A DNA stretch of 41,918 nucleotides from an uncultured Porphyromonadaceae bacterium (GCA_900540205.1 UQER01000024.1:1-41918); one strand, 5' to 3'. Shown: positions 10,074 to 17,922, numbered from the stretch's first letter. The notes: generated from the letters alone by a model not told the origin. Made by a program: numbers and translations.

Positions 10074-10243
10074 AAACAAACACTATGAAAATGTTTATCA
10101 TTTTAGGTGCTGCGGTGTGTTAATGGTATGTATGTCAGCTTATTACAAATTGATAAAATGCGCAATTTTTATCACTTTGCCAAGTGATTGATATGCAGTG
10201 GATTGAGGGTGGTGCTGAAATGTTTGTGATTGTGTGTGCCATG

Positions 10244-10681
10244 TCAGTGCATGGTGATTGTCCAGCGGAGCCATAAAAGGGAGGCTACAATAATGAGTGC
10301 CAGGGCGATGTTGGGTATCCACTTTTTTATTTCGCCTGATTTGCGGATGTTTTTGATGAGAGAGACGGATGTGGAAAGAATGATGTAGATGGTGCGTCCC
10401 CAAAGGAAATAGAATATCACAGCCGAAAACAGATTGCCGAGAAAGGAGTGGGACGGACGGTAATCTGTTTCGGAGAGAAGTCGGGCGGTAATGAGAATCC
10501 ATAAGATAGCGCCAAGTGCCGACAGAATAAAATACGAGCCACTGACGCGAAGACGGTAGATATTGTGCCGGCGGTAGGCTACATAAGCTTGTCGGCCGGT
10601 TCTGAAAAGCCAATATACGGAAAGTACATTAAATAATGTCAGGAAGAAGATAACTGATATTTTGGCAAATATGTCGGACAT
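10244..10681 (-). CDS. Small membrane protein, about four helices, unknown function
   Basis: A 145-residue protein with hydrophobic segments near residues 7-26, 48-66, 83-107 and 124-141. After helix 1 comes an Arg/Tyr-rich loop (FRTGRQAYVAYRRHNIYR), and helices 2 and 3 are joined by a short polar loop (LLSETDYRPSHS). No family is recognised. It starts 30 bp after the stop of the membrane-anchored HTH gene, so the two are likely cotranscribed. A 7-bp hairpin (ATCACTT...AAGTGAT, 10171-10188) lies downstream but lacks a T run. The layout echoes the two small membrane proteins that follow. Confidence 0.6.
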   Translation of the reverse strand: MSDIFAKISVIFFLTLFNVLSVYWLFRTGRQAYVAYRRHNIYRLRVSGSYFILSALGAILWILITARLLSETDYRPSHSFLGNLFSAVIFYFLWGRTIYIILSTSVSLIKNIRKSGEIKKWIPNIALALIIVASLLWLRWTITMH

Positions 10682-10711
10682 TATAATGTGGGATAAAGAA
10701 ATCGGACAGGT

Positions 10712-11506
10712 TCAATGAGATTTAACCGTGGCGTTAAGCAGGGATAAAATCTGCTCTTTGTGTGCAGCATCGGAATTCCCTATGCGTGCTCGGAGCCGGG
10801 TCCACCGGTTATAGTAGTTGCCAAGCGTAAGCCCCTGGAACAGCGCAATGGCTTTAGGTGAGAATCCAGCCAGTTTTAATGCTATGAATTCTATGTCTGT
10901 GGGCTTCAGTTTCTGCATTTCCGATTGGATGTTGGTAAGAATATCGTTGTGATGCAGATTGACAAGGGATATTATAGCATTGGAGGTCTGAGGCGTTTGC
11001 ATGGAATGCAGACTTTCGTCAAGCTGTTGGAGAATGGTGAGACGTATCGGGATGGCGGCATCCCTTTTCTCGAAATATTCTGCACTGATTCTGTCGATGA
11101 TGGCGATCTGAGAATGATAAAATTGTTCGACGCAGCGCAGACTGTCTGTGTCAATGGTCGAGGCGTTTTTTGCAGAAGCGTCCTGTAACTCTTTTTCGAG
11201 GCGACGGAATTCTGCCGACAGTGTGTTGATTTCCAGGAGCCGTTCTGTAAGCTCTGTTTCTTTACGTCGCATACGGCTTTTGTGAATCCAAAATCCAGCG
11301 CATACGGCAATCGTTGCAAATGCCAGTCCGTAGGTGATGAGGCTGCGGTAGCGTTCGGCGCGGTATTCTGCCGTGCTGAGGGTTTGTTCTGACTGCGTTG
11401 AAGAGTTTCCAGAGGATGGCTGCGACGGCATCAGCATCAGTCCGATTGTCATGAGGCAGACAATTGTCAGTAATGGGAAAAGGTGTCGGTTGGGGATTGA
11501 TGCCAT
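10712..11506 (-). CDS. Membrane-anchored LuxR-like HTH protein
   Basis: A 264-residue protein from the ATG at 11506. That start is chosen because it lies about 30 nt after a consensus promoter; the open frame to 11587 would run through the promoter. There are two hydrophobic helices (about residues 9-26 and 55-74), then a long charged coiled coil (about 78-120), a helical middle, and a C-terminal helix-turn-helix (about 198-250: LKPTDIEFIALKLAGFSPKA ... NYYNRWTRLRARIG). Bacteroidota have many such regulators with membrane helices, a coiled coil and a C-terminal HTH, often with an N-terminal TPR sensor. Here no TPR region exists, only about 28 residues between the helices, so any sensing must involve the membrane or a partner protein. 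It probably regulates the small membrane genes beside it; target unknown. Confidence 0.68.
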   Translation of the reverse strand: MASIPNRHLFPLLTIVCLMTIGLMLMPSQPSSGNSSTQSEQTLSTAEYRAERYRSLITYGLAFATIAVCAGFWIHKSRMRRKETELTERLLEINTLSAEFRRLEKELQDASAKNASTIDTDSLRCVEQFYHSQIAIIDRISAEYFEKRDAAIPIRLTILQQLDESLHSMQTPQTSNAIISLVNLHHNDILTNIQSEMQKLKPTDIEFIALKLAGFSPKAIALFQGLTLGNYYNRWTRLRARIGNSDAAHKEQILSLLNATVKSH

Positions 11507-11538
11507 GTGGGGAATGGGGGTTGATGGATAAAGATTTC

Positions 11539-11569
11539 CAAAAGTACAAAAAAATAGCTGCAATTCCAA
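11539..11569 (-). promoter_or_regulatory. Consensus promoter for the membrane-anchored HTH gene
   Basis: Minus-strand TTG at 11567-11569, a 20-nt spacer, then TACTTTTG at 11539-11546. The -33 element sits inside the terminator hairpin of the upstream ribosomal operon. Predicted leader is about 25-30 nt. Confidence 0.65.
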
Positions 11570-11602
11570 CGGCAGATGCCGTCGCAAGTGCAGCTATTAG
11601 GG
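11547..11602 (-). terminator. Terminator of the rpsF-rpsR-rplI operon
   Basis: Read on the minus strand, AATAGCTGCA and TGCAGCTATT form a 10-bp outer stem around an inner ACGGCA/TGCCGT hairpin, followed directly by a run of seven T. It lies about 45 bp after the rplI stop. The next promoter begins inside and just after it. Confidence 0.72.
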
Positions 11603-11644
11603 ATATGCGGTCCTGACTTTTTCGGTCAGGCGCGGTGGCTGGTT

Positions 11645-12088
11645 TTATTCAGCAACAACTTCGAAGGGGATTTCAACCGAAACCTCTTTGTGGAGGTTGA
11701 TTTTGGCGGTGTACTTGCCGAGTTCCTTAACAGATTCTTTGAGCACGATGATCTTGCGGTCGATGTTGTGGCCGAGTTTTTCGAGAGCTTCAGCAATCTG
11801 GATGTTGTTGACAGAGCCGAAGATGGTGCCTGTGGCAGAAGCCTTGGCGCCGATGGTGAGAGCCACGCCTTCGAGCGAAGCTGCAACAGCTTCTGCATCG
11901 GCCTTGATCTTGGCGAGCTTGTGGGCGCGCTGACGCTGGCACTCTTCGAGCTGACGCAGGTTGGAGTTGTTGGCAATCACTGCTTTGCCCTGGGGGATGA
12001 GATAGTTACGGCCGTAACCGTCCTTTACTTCAACGATGTCGTCCTTGTAGCCAAGGTTCGATACATCTTCTTTCAATATGATTTTCAT
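11645..12088 (-). CDS. rplI: 50S ribosomal protein L9
   Basis: A 147-residue protein with the classic L9 N-terminal domain (MKIILKEDVSNLGYKDDIVEVKDGYGRNYLIPQGKA) holding the G-Y-x-R-N-(Y/F)-L-(I/L)-P signature, then the long connecting helix and the C-terminal domain (GSVNNIQIAEALEKLGHNID). L9 binds domain V of 23S rRNA and limits frameshifting. Last gene of the rpsF-rpsR-rplI operon, 39 bp after rpsR. Confidence 0.97.
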   Translation of the reverse strand: MKIILKEDVSNLGYKDDIVEVKDGYGRNYLIPQGKAVIANNSNLRQLEECQRQRAHKLAKIKADAEAVAASLEGVALTIGAKASATGTIFGSVNNIQIAEALEKLGHNIDRKIIVLKESVKELGKYTAKINLHKEVSVEIPFEVVAE

Positions 12089-12127
12089 AATTATGTGTCG
12101 GTTATGGGAAACGGTTATGGTTTCGGA

Positions 12128-12397
12128 TTATTTCATCAGGTCGGTAACGAAGGGCAGGAGAGCCAGATGACGTGCACGTTTAACGGCCTGTGCCACACGA
12201 CGCTGGAATTTCAGCGAGGTGCCGGTGATGCGACGGGGAAGGATCTTGCCCTGCTCGTTGAGGAATTTCTTGAGGAATTCGGGATCCTTGTAGTCGATAT
12301 ATTTGATGCCGCTGCGTTTGAAACGGCAGTATTTTTTCTTCTTTACGTCAACCGACAGCGGGGTGAGGTAACGGATTTCTGATTGTGTCTGTGCCAT
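12128..12397 (-). CDS. rpsR: 30S ribosomal protein S18
   Basis: An 89-residue protein with S18 signatures: KKKYCRFKRSGIKYIDYKD, then LLKKFLNEQGKILPRRITGT-type core (here FLKKFLNEQGKILPRRITGT), RRVAQAVKRARHLALLPF. S18 forms a heterodimer with S6 on the 30S platform. The single Cys near the N-terminus is a typical remnant of zinc-binding forms. Located 3 bp after the rpsF stop. Confidence 0.97.
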   Translation of the reverse strand: MAQTQSEIRYLTPLSVDVKKKKYCRFKRSGIKYIDYKDPEFLKKFLNEQGKILPRRITGTSLKFQRRVAQAVKRARHLALLPFVTDLMK

Positions 12398-12400
12398 TGT

Positions 12401-12778
12401 TTAGTCCTCCTTGGTTTCTACGGTTTCTTCTTTGGTTGCAGTTGCTTTGGCAGCTTTGAGGCTGCGGCGTTTGGCGGCGTATTCAGCAGCGTATTTGTCG
12501 TTGCGGAACACCAGGAAGCGAATCACGCGTTCGTCGCGACGGAAGGCGGTTTCGAGTTTCTTCACCAGTGTGGGATCGCCGTCGAATTCAACAAGTGCGT
12601 AGAATCCGGTCGATTTTTTCTGGATAGGATAAGCGAGTTTGCGCAGACCCCAGAGTTCTGTGTTCACGATGGTGGCACCGTTTTCGGTGAGCACGCCGGT
12701 GAACTTTTCTACCGCTTCCTTCATCTGGTCGTCAGACAAAACGGGAGTTAAAATGAAAACGGTTTCGTAGTGGTTCAT
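12401..12778 (-). CDS. rpsF: 30S ribosomal protein S6
   Basis: A 125-residue protein from the ATG at 12778 (MNHYETVFILTPVLSDDQ), the canonical S6 N-terminus; the longer frame to 12859 is discarded because it overlaps the promoter and leader. The body includes NTELWGLRKLAYPIQKKSTG and a core ending IRFLVFRNDKYAAEYA. The C-terminal tail is Lys/Ala/Glu/Thr-rich, common in Bacteroidota S6. First gene of the operon, with a consensus promoter and a leader of about 70 nt. Confidence 0.96.
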   Translation of the reverse strand: MNHYETVFILTPVLSDDQMKEAVEKFTGVLTENGATIVNTELWGLRKLAYPIQKKSTGFYALVEFDGDPTLVKKLETAFRRDERVIRFLVFRNDKYAAEYAAKRRSLKAAKATATKEETVETKED

Positions 12779-12850
12779 TTGTAACTTGATGTTAATTAAA
12801 AGTTTGGTTATGTTGAGCCTTAATCCGGGCATATGCCACGGTTTTCTTAG
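12779..12850 (-). promoter_or_regulatory. rpsF 5' leader, candidate S6:S18-binding autoregulatory RNA
   Basis: The predicted leader contains AACCGTGGCATATGCCCGG, which can form a small hairpin with CCG/CGG flanking a GGCAT/ATGCC stem. In many bacteria the rpsF leader carries a CCG-containing hairpin bound by the S6:S18 dimer to repress the operon. The resemblance is by eye and the exact fold is untested. Confidence 0.35.
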
Positions 12851-12856
12851 CGGCTG

Positions 12857-12887
12857 CAAAGTTAACTAATTCTTTTTGAATTCGCAA
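12857..12887 (-). promoter_or_regulatory. Consensus promoter of the rpsF operon
   Basis: Minus-strand TTG at 12885-12887, a 20-nt spacer, then TAACTTTG at 12857-12864. Exact -7 match and standard spacing. Confidence 0.7.
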
Positions 12888-12964
12888 GCGTTTTGTTGCC
12901 GCTCCGGATTTTGGCTGTTTTAACGGGGCGGATAGGGGGCGTTGGAACCTCTCGCGACGTTCGG

Positions 12965-15427
12965 TTACCGCACTATGATTTTCTCAGTGGTGGAGCCTGT
13001 GCGGCGGATGTAGATGCCGGGGGTGAGGCGGTCGGCGCTGATGCGCACTCCCTGCAGGTTGAAATATTCAGCTTCGGCAGGGGTGGCGTTAGCTTCAGGC
13101 GCGGTTATGGCCGAGCTGGCAGGGAGGGTGGTGACGGTGCTCCGTCGGCTCCATGTGCTTGGCTTGAGTCCCGATTCCGGGGCAGGTTCGGCTTTTACCC
13201 TGAAATCATAGGCGGTTGCAGGCTGCAGGCCGGTCACGGTGTGGCTTGTGGCGGCGATGCCTGTTATTGTCATTACGTCGTCGGTCTGGGTCTGCACGGG
13301 GGCCTTTGCTGTGTTGTTTCCGAGGATGGAGGTTGCATCGCCGGTGTATATCTGAGTTGACAGCATGTAGAGCCGCTGTTTGGGCGAGCGGGTGGCGAAC
13401 TGCACACGTGCTGTAGCGTAGGGTTCGCCTTCGAGGGTGACAACATAGTCGGAGTAATTTGATGAGGGCTTCACGCTTGAGGTGGATACTTCCCGTCCTG
13501 ACGCGTCGAGCAGGGCGATGGTGAGGGTGGCGCTCTCGCCAAGAGCATAGCGTTTGGCCGCGACCTTCACGGTGACGATGCCGGAACTGTCGAGGGTGAA
13601 CTCGGGCGAGGTGATGCTGCCGCCGCGGGCTGCCGAGCCGAGTTTCACACCCCCTGCCGATCCTGCCCATTCCGTATTGTCGGCGCGGGTCCAGTCGGCT
13701 GCCGAAGTGCTGTTGAACGTGAGGTCGTGAATCAGGGCGTATGCGCTGTCGTGATGCGGCTCGATGCGCAGTGTGTAGGTCACATCGGCGTTGGTGGTGC
13801 GCTGCCATGAGGCGGTGAAGCTTGTGGAGGATATGCCGGAGGGCTCGTCAAGAACGGGAGCTTCGATTTCGGGTTTGACAAACCAGAAAGAGATAGTGCC
13901 GTCGCTGTTGCGCGTCATGTCGGTCACGGGTTTGTCCAGCCGGGTGCCGTTGAAGAGGATTGATGCCGGAGTGGAGGTCGCGGTCAGTTCGGTGGCTGTG
14001 CCGTAGGGCCACAGGTCGCCGGCCAGAGTTTCAATGCTGAGTTTGTTGTCGGCGGGAATGGGGGTCATGCGCTGGCGCGAATTGTTGTTGACCGTGTTGT
14101 AGTACCACGCTTCGGCGTCGTATGCCACACGGTAAATCAGCAGTCCGTCGGCTTCCATGAAGCGGTCCCAGCCCTGGCGTGCGCGGTTCTCGATCACGAA
14201 GTATTCGTCGGAGTCATCGGGATTGGAGATGCGGAGGGCCTGGTCGGTCAGCGCATTTTTCTGATTCCACACGGGCAGTGTATAATATGTATGTTCCACG
14301 GCCTCCGGCAGCGGGACCCATCCGAGGAAGTTCTTTTCGTAGGCGGAATATCCCAGAGGAGTGTCGCCGTTGTCGTTATAGCAGCCGTAGTGCATGATCG
14401 ACCATGCGTCCATACCGAAGTACCCGTAGGTATAGGTGGTTTCGTAGAAATCAGGGAGACCGAGGCAGTGCGAAAACTCATGGCAGAAGGTTCCGATGCC
14501 GTCGATGCGCGATGGAAGCTGGCCGTTCTGCTCGTTGAACACGGCGAATTTGTTTACCGTCACGCCGTTGAGCTTCAGTGTGCTGCGGTAGTCGGAGGAA
14601 CGCAAGTCCCACTGGCATGGCCAGATGGCGTCGTCCACCTCCGACGAGGCTTCGCCCACGCCGGCGTAGAGCACAATCACCACGTCGCATTCGCCGTCGT
14701 TGTTGTTGTCATAGTCCTTGAAATTGATCTGGGATGCAAGTCCGGTGCAGGCTTCGGCTACCATCTTGCCTATCCCCTTGTCGGCGCCCGACGAGGTGTT
14801 GCCGCCATATGTGGCACGGTCGCCGGAAAGCTGGATCGGGCCATAGACGTCGAATTGTGGCGTGTATGCGCCGTTGCTTTGGTCGGAGAAATACTGCAAC
14901 GCGCTTTTTTCTCCGGTGTTGAAAAAACGTTCGAAAGTGGTGTGGGCGTTCTGCTTGTCGAGAAAATCGACGTCACTGTACGAAACGAGCAGGATGGGTA
15001 CGCGCGGCGAGCCGCTGAACGGCACCTGCGAGGCACGCGATGCCGCGCGCGATTGTGTTGCGACTGCCTGGCGGCGCTGGGCTGCCGCTGCGGCCAATGA
15101 GGCGAAGTCAGCGCCGCCGTTGGCGCGCAGGAACTCGGCCTCGGCCTTGGTGCGTGTGCCGAGATTATGGGCGGCCATACTGGAAAGAGTGCCGTCGGGG
15201 TTCAGGTAGCGGAATTGTCCGTCGGCGGTGCGCTGCACCGGAATGCGGTCGTCGGCGGTGACGAAGGTGTGGAAATGCTCGTCGCCCATTCGTTCAACGG
15301 TGATTGTTGTTCCGTCGGGTTGTGTGCAGAGAATGGCGCCTCTGCGGGCGGGTACGCCTGATGCCGCCTGCCAGCAAAGTGTTGCGGCGGCAGTGGCAAG
15401 AAGTATGTTTGCTAATGTTCTGAACAT
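12965..15427 (-). CDS. Secreted M6-family metalloprotease with fibronectin-like and sorting-tail regions
   Basis: An 820-residue protein from the ATG at 15427, chosen because it opens a signal peptide (MFRTLANILLATAAATLCWQ); 13 further in-frame codons upstream do not look signal-like. A propeptide-like region (about 20-130) is followed by the M6 catalytic domain with zinc motif HEFSHCLGLPD (His316, Glu317, His320) and the downstream Met-turn-like segment MDAWSIMHYG. After about residue 530 come fibronectin type III-like strands (IEAPVLDEPSGISSTSFTAS; TVTGLQPATAYDFRVKAEP) and a jelly-roll-like insert between them. The C-terminus (AEYFNLQGVRI ... LTPGIYIRR ... KIIVR) resembles Bacteroidota C-terminal secretion/sorting tails. 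Probable surface or secreted protease; substrate unknown. Confidence 0.82.
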   Translation of the reverse strand: MFRTLANILLATAAATLCWQAASGVPARRGAILCTQPDGTTITVERMGDEHFHTFVTADDRIPVQRTADGQFRYLNPDGTLSSMAAHNLGTRTKAEAEFLRANGGADFASLAAAAAQRRQAVATQSRAASRASQVPFSGSPRVPILLVSYSDVDFLDKQNAHTTFERFFNTGEKSALQYFSDQSNGAYTPQFDVYGPIQLSGDRATYGGNTSSGADKGIGKMVAEACTGLASQINFKDYDNNNDGECDVVIVLYAGVGEASSEVDDAIWPCQWDLRSSDYRSTLKLNGVTVNKFAVFNEQNGQLPSRIDGIGTFCHEFSHCLGLPDFYETTYTYGYFGMDAWSIMHYGCYNDNGDTPLGYSAYEKNFLGWVPLPEAVEHTYYTLPVWNQKNALTDQALRISNPDDSDEYFVIENRARQGWDRFMEADGLLIYRVAYDAEAWYYNTVNNNSRQRMTPIPADNKLSIETLAGDLWPYGTATELTATSTPASILFNGTRLDKPVTDMTRNSDGTISFWFVKPEIEAPVLDEPSGISSTSFTASWQRTTNADVTYTLRIEPHHDSAYALIHDLTFNSTSAADWTRADNTEWAGSAGGVKLGSAARGGSITSPEFTLDSSGIVTVKVAAKRYALGESATLTIALLDASGREVSTSSVKPSSNYSDYVVTLEGEPYATARVQFATRSPKQRLYMLSTQIYTGDATSILGNNTAKAPVQTQTDDVMTITGIAATSHTVTGLQPATAYDFRVKAEPAPESGLKPSTWSRRSTVTTLPASSAITAPEANATPAEAEYFNLQGVRISADRLTPGIYIRRTGSTTEKIIVR

Positions 15428-15527
15428 GTCTGTGGTGATGGATTCGGATTGTGAAAGATTGGGCATTTGACCTTCGGGTGGAGGGCTGCCTCAGGTGTCC
15501 ATGCGGAAAACGGCCCGGTAAAGATAC

Positions 15528-15565
15528 AAAAAAGGAACGTCATATTTTATGACGCTCCTTATTTT
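15528..15565. terminator. Terminator downstream of tRNA-Pro
   Basis: AGGAACGTCATA and TATGACGCTCCT form a 12-bp stem with one mismatch and a 3-nt loop. On the minus strand it is followed by a T6 run at 15528-15533, about 10 bp after the tRNA 3' end; the forward side also has a T run. Confidence 0.75.
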
Positions 15566-15574
15566 TGCTTTCTG

Positions 15575-15648
15575 TCGGGGTGACTAGACTCGAACTAGCG
15601 ACCTCACGCCCCCCAGACGCGTACTCTAACCAACTGAGCTACACCCCG
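15575..15648 (-). tRNA. tRNA-Pro (anticodon GGG)
   Basis: A 74-nt cloverleaf on the minus strand. Acceptor CGGGGTG pairs with CACCCCG, with discriminator A. The D arm is GCTC/GAGT with an AGTTGGTTA loop. The anticodon stem is CGCGT/GCGTG around loop CTGGGGG, giving anticodon GGG. The T arm is GCTAG-TTCGAGT-CTAGT. No CCA is encoded, so it must be added after transcription. It has its own consensus promoter and terminator and so is a monocistronic unit. Confidence 0.95.
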
Positions 15649-15769
15649 ATTATGGATTGGCCTTTCAAGCTTCCGGTTTTCCCGGCAGTGAGAAGCATTG
15701 GGGGCTTCCCGGCTTGATGCATCAGGCGTTTCCGCCGTTTGCGGTAGGCTTTCCTTTTCAAAAGCGATG

Positions 15770-15801
15770 CAAAGGTAGGGAGTTTTTTTGTCCCCACCAA
15801 A
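15770..15801 (-). promoter_or_regulatory. Consensus promoter of tRNA-Pro
   Basis: Minus-strand TTTG at 15798-15801, a 20-nt spacer, then TACCTTTG at 15770-15777. A full match to the Bacteroidota consensus, about 120 bp upstream of the mature tRNA. Confidence 0.65.
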
Positions 15802-15946
15802 TTTTTCGGCACTTTTTTGTCTGAAAAGTTTCGCATGTCCCTCAAAAAAGCTGTCGATGAATCCACTGTCGCCCTATTACAACCTTATTTTATGATAAAA
15901 GAACGTATTTAAAGCGGATTGACAGACGGGTGGCGAAAAATTTTTG

Positions 15947-15954
15947 TAATTTTG
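15947..15954 (+). promoter_or_regulatory. -7 box upstream of the polysaccharide deacetylase gene
   Basis: TAATTTTG matches TAnnTTTG and ends about 50 bp before the ATG at 16006. A TTG at 15919-15921 is 25 nt upstream, too far for a standard -33 element. Confidence 0.42.
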
Positions 15955-16005
15955 TAGTTTAAAATAGGTGTGAGGGCTGGGGCCCCACATAAAATTAAGG
16001 ATACT

Positions 16006-16815
16006 ATGTCAATTGCATTATTGAGTTTCGATACCGAAGAGTTCGATGTGCCACGCGAAAGCGGTGTGGACATATCGCTTGAGGATTCCATGGCCATTTC
16101 CAAATACGGCACATCGCGCATCCTGGATGTCCTGAAAGAGAACAAGGTCAGGGCCACATTCTTCTGCACCACCACATTCGCATCGAATGCACCTGAAATC
16201 ATGCACCGCATAATCGACGAGGGGCATGAGGTGGCGGCTCATGGCTGCGACCACTGGCAGCCGCAGGCTTCGGATGTGAAAAACTCGAAGGAGGGCCTGG
16301 AGCGGATGACCGGTGTGACGGTGAAAGGCTACCGGCAGCCCCGCATGTTCCCGGTATCGGACGAAGATATCGAACGCTGCGGATACAGATACAATTCGTC
16401 GCTCAACCCTGCATTCATCCCCGGCCGATATATGCACCTGTCGGAACCGCGCACATGCTTCATGAAGGGCGGAGTGCTCCAGATTCCCGCATCTGTGACC
16501 CCCAGACTGCGTTTCCCGCTGTTCTGGCTCGCCTATCACCATCTGCCCGGCGCGCTCTACCGCCGTTTGGCCAAAATGGTTCTCCGCCACGACGGCTATT
16601 TCGTGACATATTTCCATCCCTGGGAGTTTTACCCACTGGGCGAGCATCCCGAGCTCAAAATCTCATGGCTCGTGCGCAAGAACGCCGGCGATGAGATGGC
16701 ACGCCGTCTCGATCTACTGATAAAAAGCCTGAAAGAGGATGGCGCCGATTTCCGCACATTCAGCGAATTCGCCGAAGAGAAAATCCCGGCGCTACAGAGT
16801 CCGAAAAAGGCCTGA
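16006..16815 (+). CDS. Polysaccharide deacetylase family protein (NodB/PuuE-like)
   Basis: A 269-residue cytosolic-looking protein from the ATG at 16006; a 12-codon in-frame extension is possible but not family-like. The NodB fold motifs are present: motif 1 SFDTEEFD with Asp9, motif 2 AAHGCDHW with metal-ligand-type His79 and His83, motif 3 GYRQPRMF with Arg110, and the late segment YFVTYFHPWEF carrying the C-terminal His motif. The C-terminal half resembles the extension (DUF3473-like) seen in deacetylases of polysaccharide export systems. It probably removes an N-acetyl or N-formyl group from a lipid-linked or nucleotide sugar. A GT2 gene follows after 162 bp on the same strand. Confidence 0.85.
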   Translation: MSIALLSFDTEEFDVPRESGVDISLEDSMAISKYGTSRILDVLKENKVRATFFCTTTFASNAPEIMHRIIDEGHEVAAHGCDHWQPQASDVKNSKEGLERMTGVTVKGYRQPRMFPVSDEDIERCGYRYNSSLNPAFIPGRYMHLSEPRTCFMKGGVLQIPASVTPRLRFPLFWLAYHHLPGALYRRLAKMVLRHDGYFVTYFHPWEFYPLGEHPELKISWLVRKNAGDEMARRLDLLIKSLKEDGADFRTFSEFAEEKIPALQSPKKA

Positions 16816-16870
16816 ATCAACGGCTCAATCCCCAAAAGCATGTGCAGGGATAACACGGATCTCTATAACA

Positions 16871-16903
16871 AGGTGTCACTATAAATTGGAGAATGTGACA
16901 CCT
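16871..16903. repeat. Inverted repeat AGGTGTCAC ... GTGACACCT
   Basis: Perfect 9-bp arms at 16871-16879 and 16895-16903 with a 15-nt AT-rich spacer, in the gap between the deacetylase and GT2 genes. A weak T-rich stretch follows. It may be an operator, an attenuator hairpin or a weak terminator. Confidence 0.55.
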
Positions 16904-16977
16904 GTTTGCAAGAATCAAATACACAGCAATTTCGACTTGGCTCGAATAATCGAATTATAAATAATAATCGTAACGAA

Positions 16978-17922
16978 ATGACACGTCTTGCCATTGTATG
17001 CCCCTGTTATAATGAAGAAGCTGTGCTCGACCGTTCGGCCGGAGTGCTGGAGTCGCTGCTCGACGGCCTCGTGGCCAAAGGGAAAATCTCGGCCGACAGC
17101 TATGTGCTGATTGTGAACGACGGTAGCCGCGACAAAAGCTGGGAGATAATCACCCGGCTCCATCGCGAGGACAAGCGCATCAAAGGGCTTGACCTCTCGC
17201 GCAATGTCGGGCATCAGAACGCCATCATGGCCGGCATGATGGAGGCAGCCGACCATTGCGACGCATTGATAACAATGGACGTGGACCTTCAGGACGATGT
17301 CAACGCCATCGAAAAGATGGTGGACGACTTCAACGAAGGCTATGAGGTGGTGTATGGCGTGAAGGTGCAGCGTGATGCCGATCCGGTGCTCAAGCGTATG
17401 TCGGCCACGGCATTCTACAAACTCCAGAGCAAGCTCGGGGTGGAGACCATCTATAATCATGCTGATTTCCGCCTGCTCAGCGCCCGCGTGGTCAAGGAAC
17501 TGGCCCGTTATGGCGAACGTAACCTGTATCTGCGCGGCATCATCCCGCTGCTGGGCTATAAATCCACTACCGTCGACGATGTGATTGGCAAGCGCATGGG
17601 GGGGCAGTCGAAATATACTCTCCACAAGATGCTCTCGCTCGCGCTCAACGGAGTGACCTCGTTCTCGGTGAAGCCCATCTATGCCATCATGTATGCCGGC
17701 TGGGCGTTCGTGTTAATAAGCCTGCTGATAGGCATCTATGTGATTGTGTCGCTCATAAACGGTTCGGCGGAACACGGCTGGGCGTCGATGATGCTTTCCA
17801 TATGGTTTGTGGGTGGCGCTATCCTGATCTCAATCGGTATCGTTGGTGTGTATATCGGTAAAATCTATGTGGAGGCCAAACGCCGTCCGCTCTACCATGT
17901 GCGCGAACTCCTCGACGACTGA
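16978..17922 (+). CDS. GT2-family glycosyltransferase (GtrB/ArnC/DPM1-like)
   Basis: A 314-residue protein from the ATG at 16978, which opens directly on the GT-A strand MTRLAIVCPCYNEEAVL; the in-frame extension to 16906 is poor. Nucleotide-sugar-binding residues are visible in VLIVNDGSRD (about 44-52) and the DxD-type metal motif TMDVDLQDD (Asp101, Asp103), followed by the acceptor-side segment NHADFRLLS. Two C-terminal transmembrane helices (about 238-260 and 271-295) anchor it. The family moves a sugar from a nucleotide donor to polyprenyl phosphate, supplying a GT-C enzyme. The nearby GT39 enzyme on the opposite strand is a candidate user of that donor. Confidence 0.88.
   Translation: MTRLAIVCPCYNEEAVLDRSAGVLESLLDGLVAKGKISADSYVLIVNDGSRDKSWEIITRLHREDKRIKGLDLSRNVGHQNAIMAGMMEAADHCDALITMDVDLQDDVNAIEKMVDDFNEGYEVVYGVKVQRDADPVLKRMSATAFYKLQSKLGVETIYNHADFRLLSARVVKELARYGERNLYLRGIIPLLGYKSTTVDDVIGKRMGGQSKYTLHKMLSLALNGVTSFSVKPIYAIMYAGWAFVLISLLIGIYVIVSLINGSAEHGWASMMLSIWFVGGAILISIGIVGVYIGKIYVEAKRRPLYHVRELLDD

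Larger units (their letters stand above)
15649..16005. other. Intergenic region: tRNA precursor leader and divergent promoters
   Basis: It holds the tRNA-Pro promoter and about 115 nt of predicted 5' precursor leader, then the region leading to the deacetylase promoter. A 75-codon open frame on the minus strand overlaps the tRNA and is not credited. No other gene is seen. Confidence 0.6.

Noticed and set aside
15639..15866. A 75-codon basic minus-strand frame beside tRNA-Pro
   Set aside because: It overlaps the tRNA and its promoter; no family motif. The stretch is better explained as the tRNA precursor leader.
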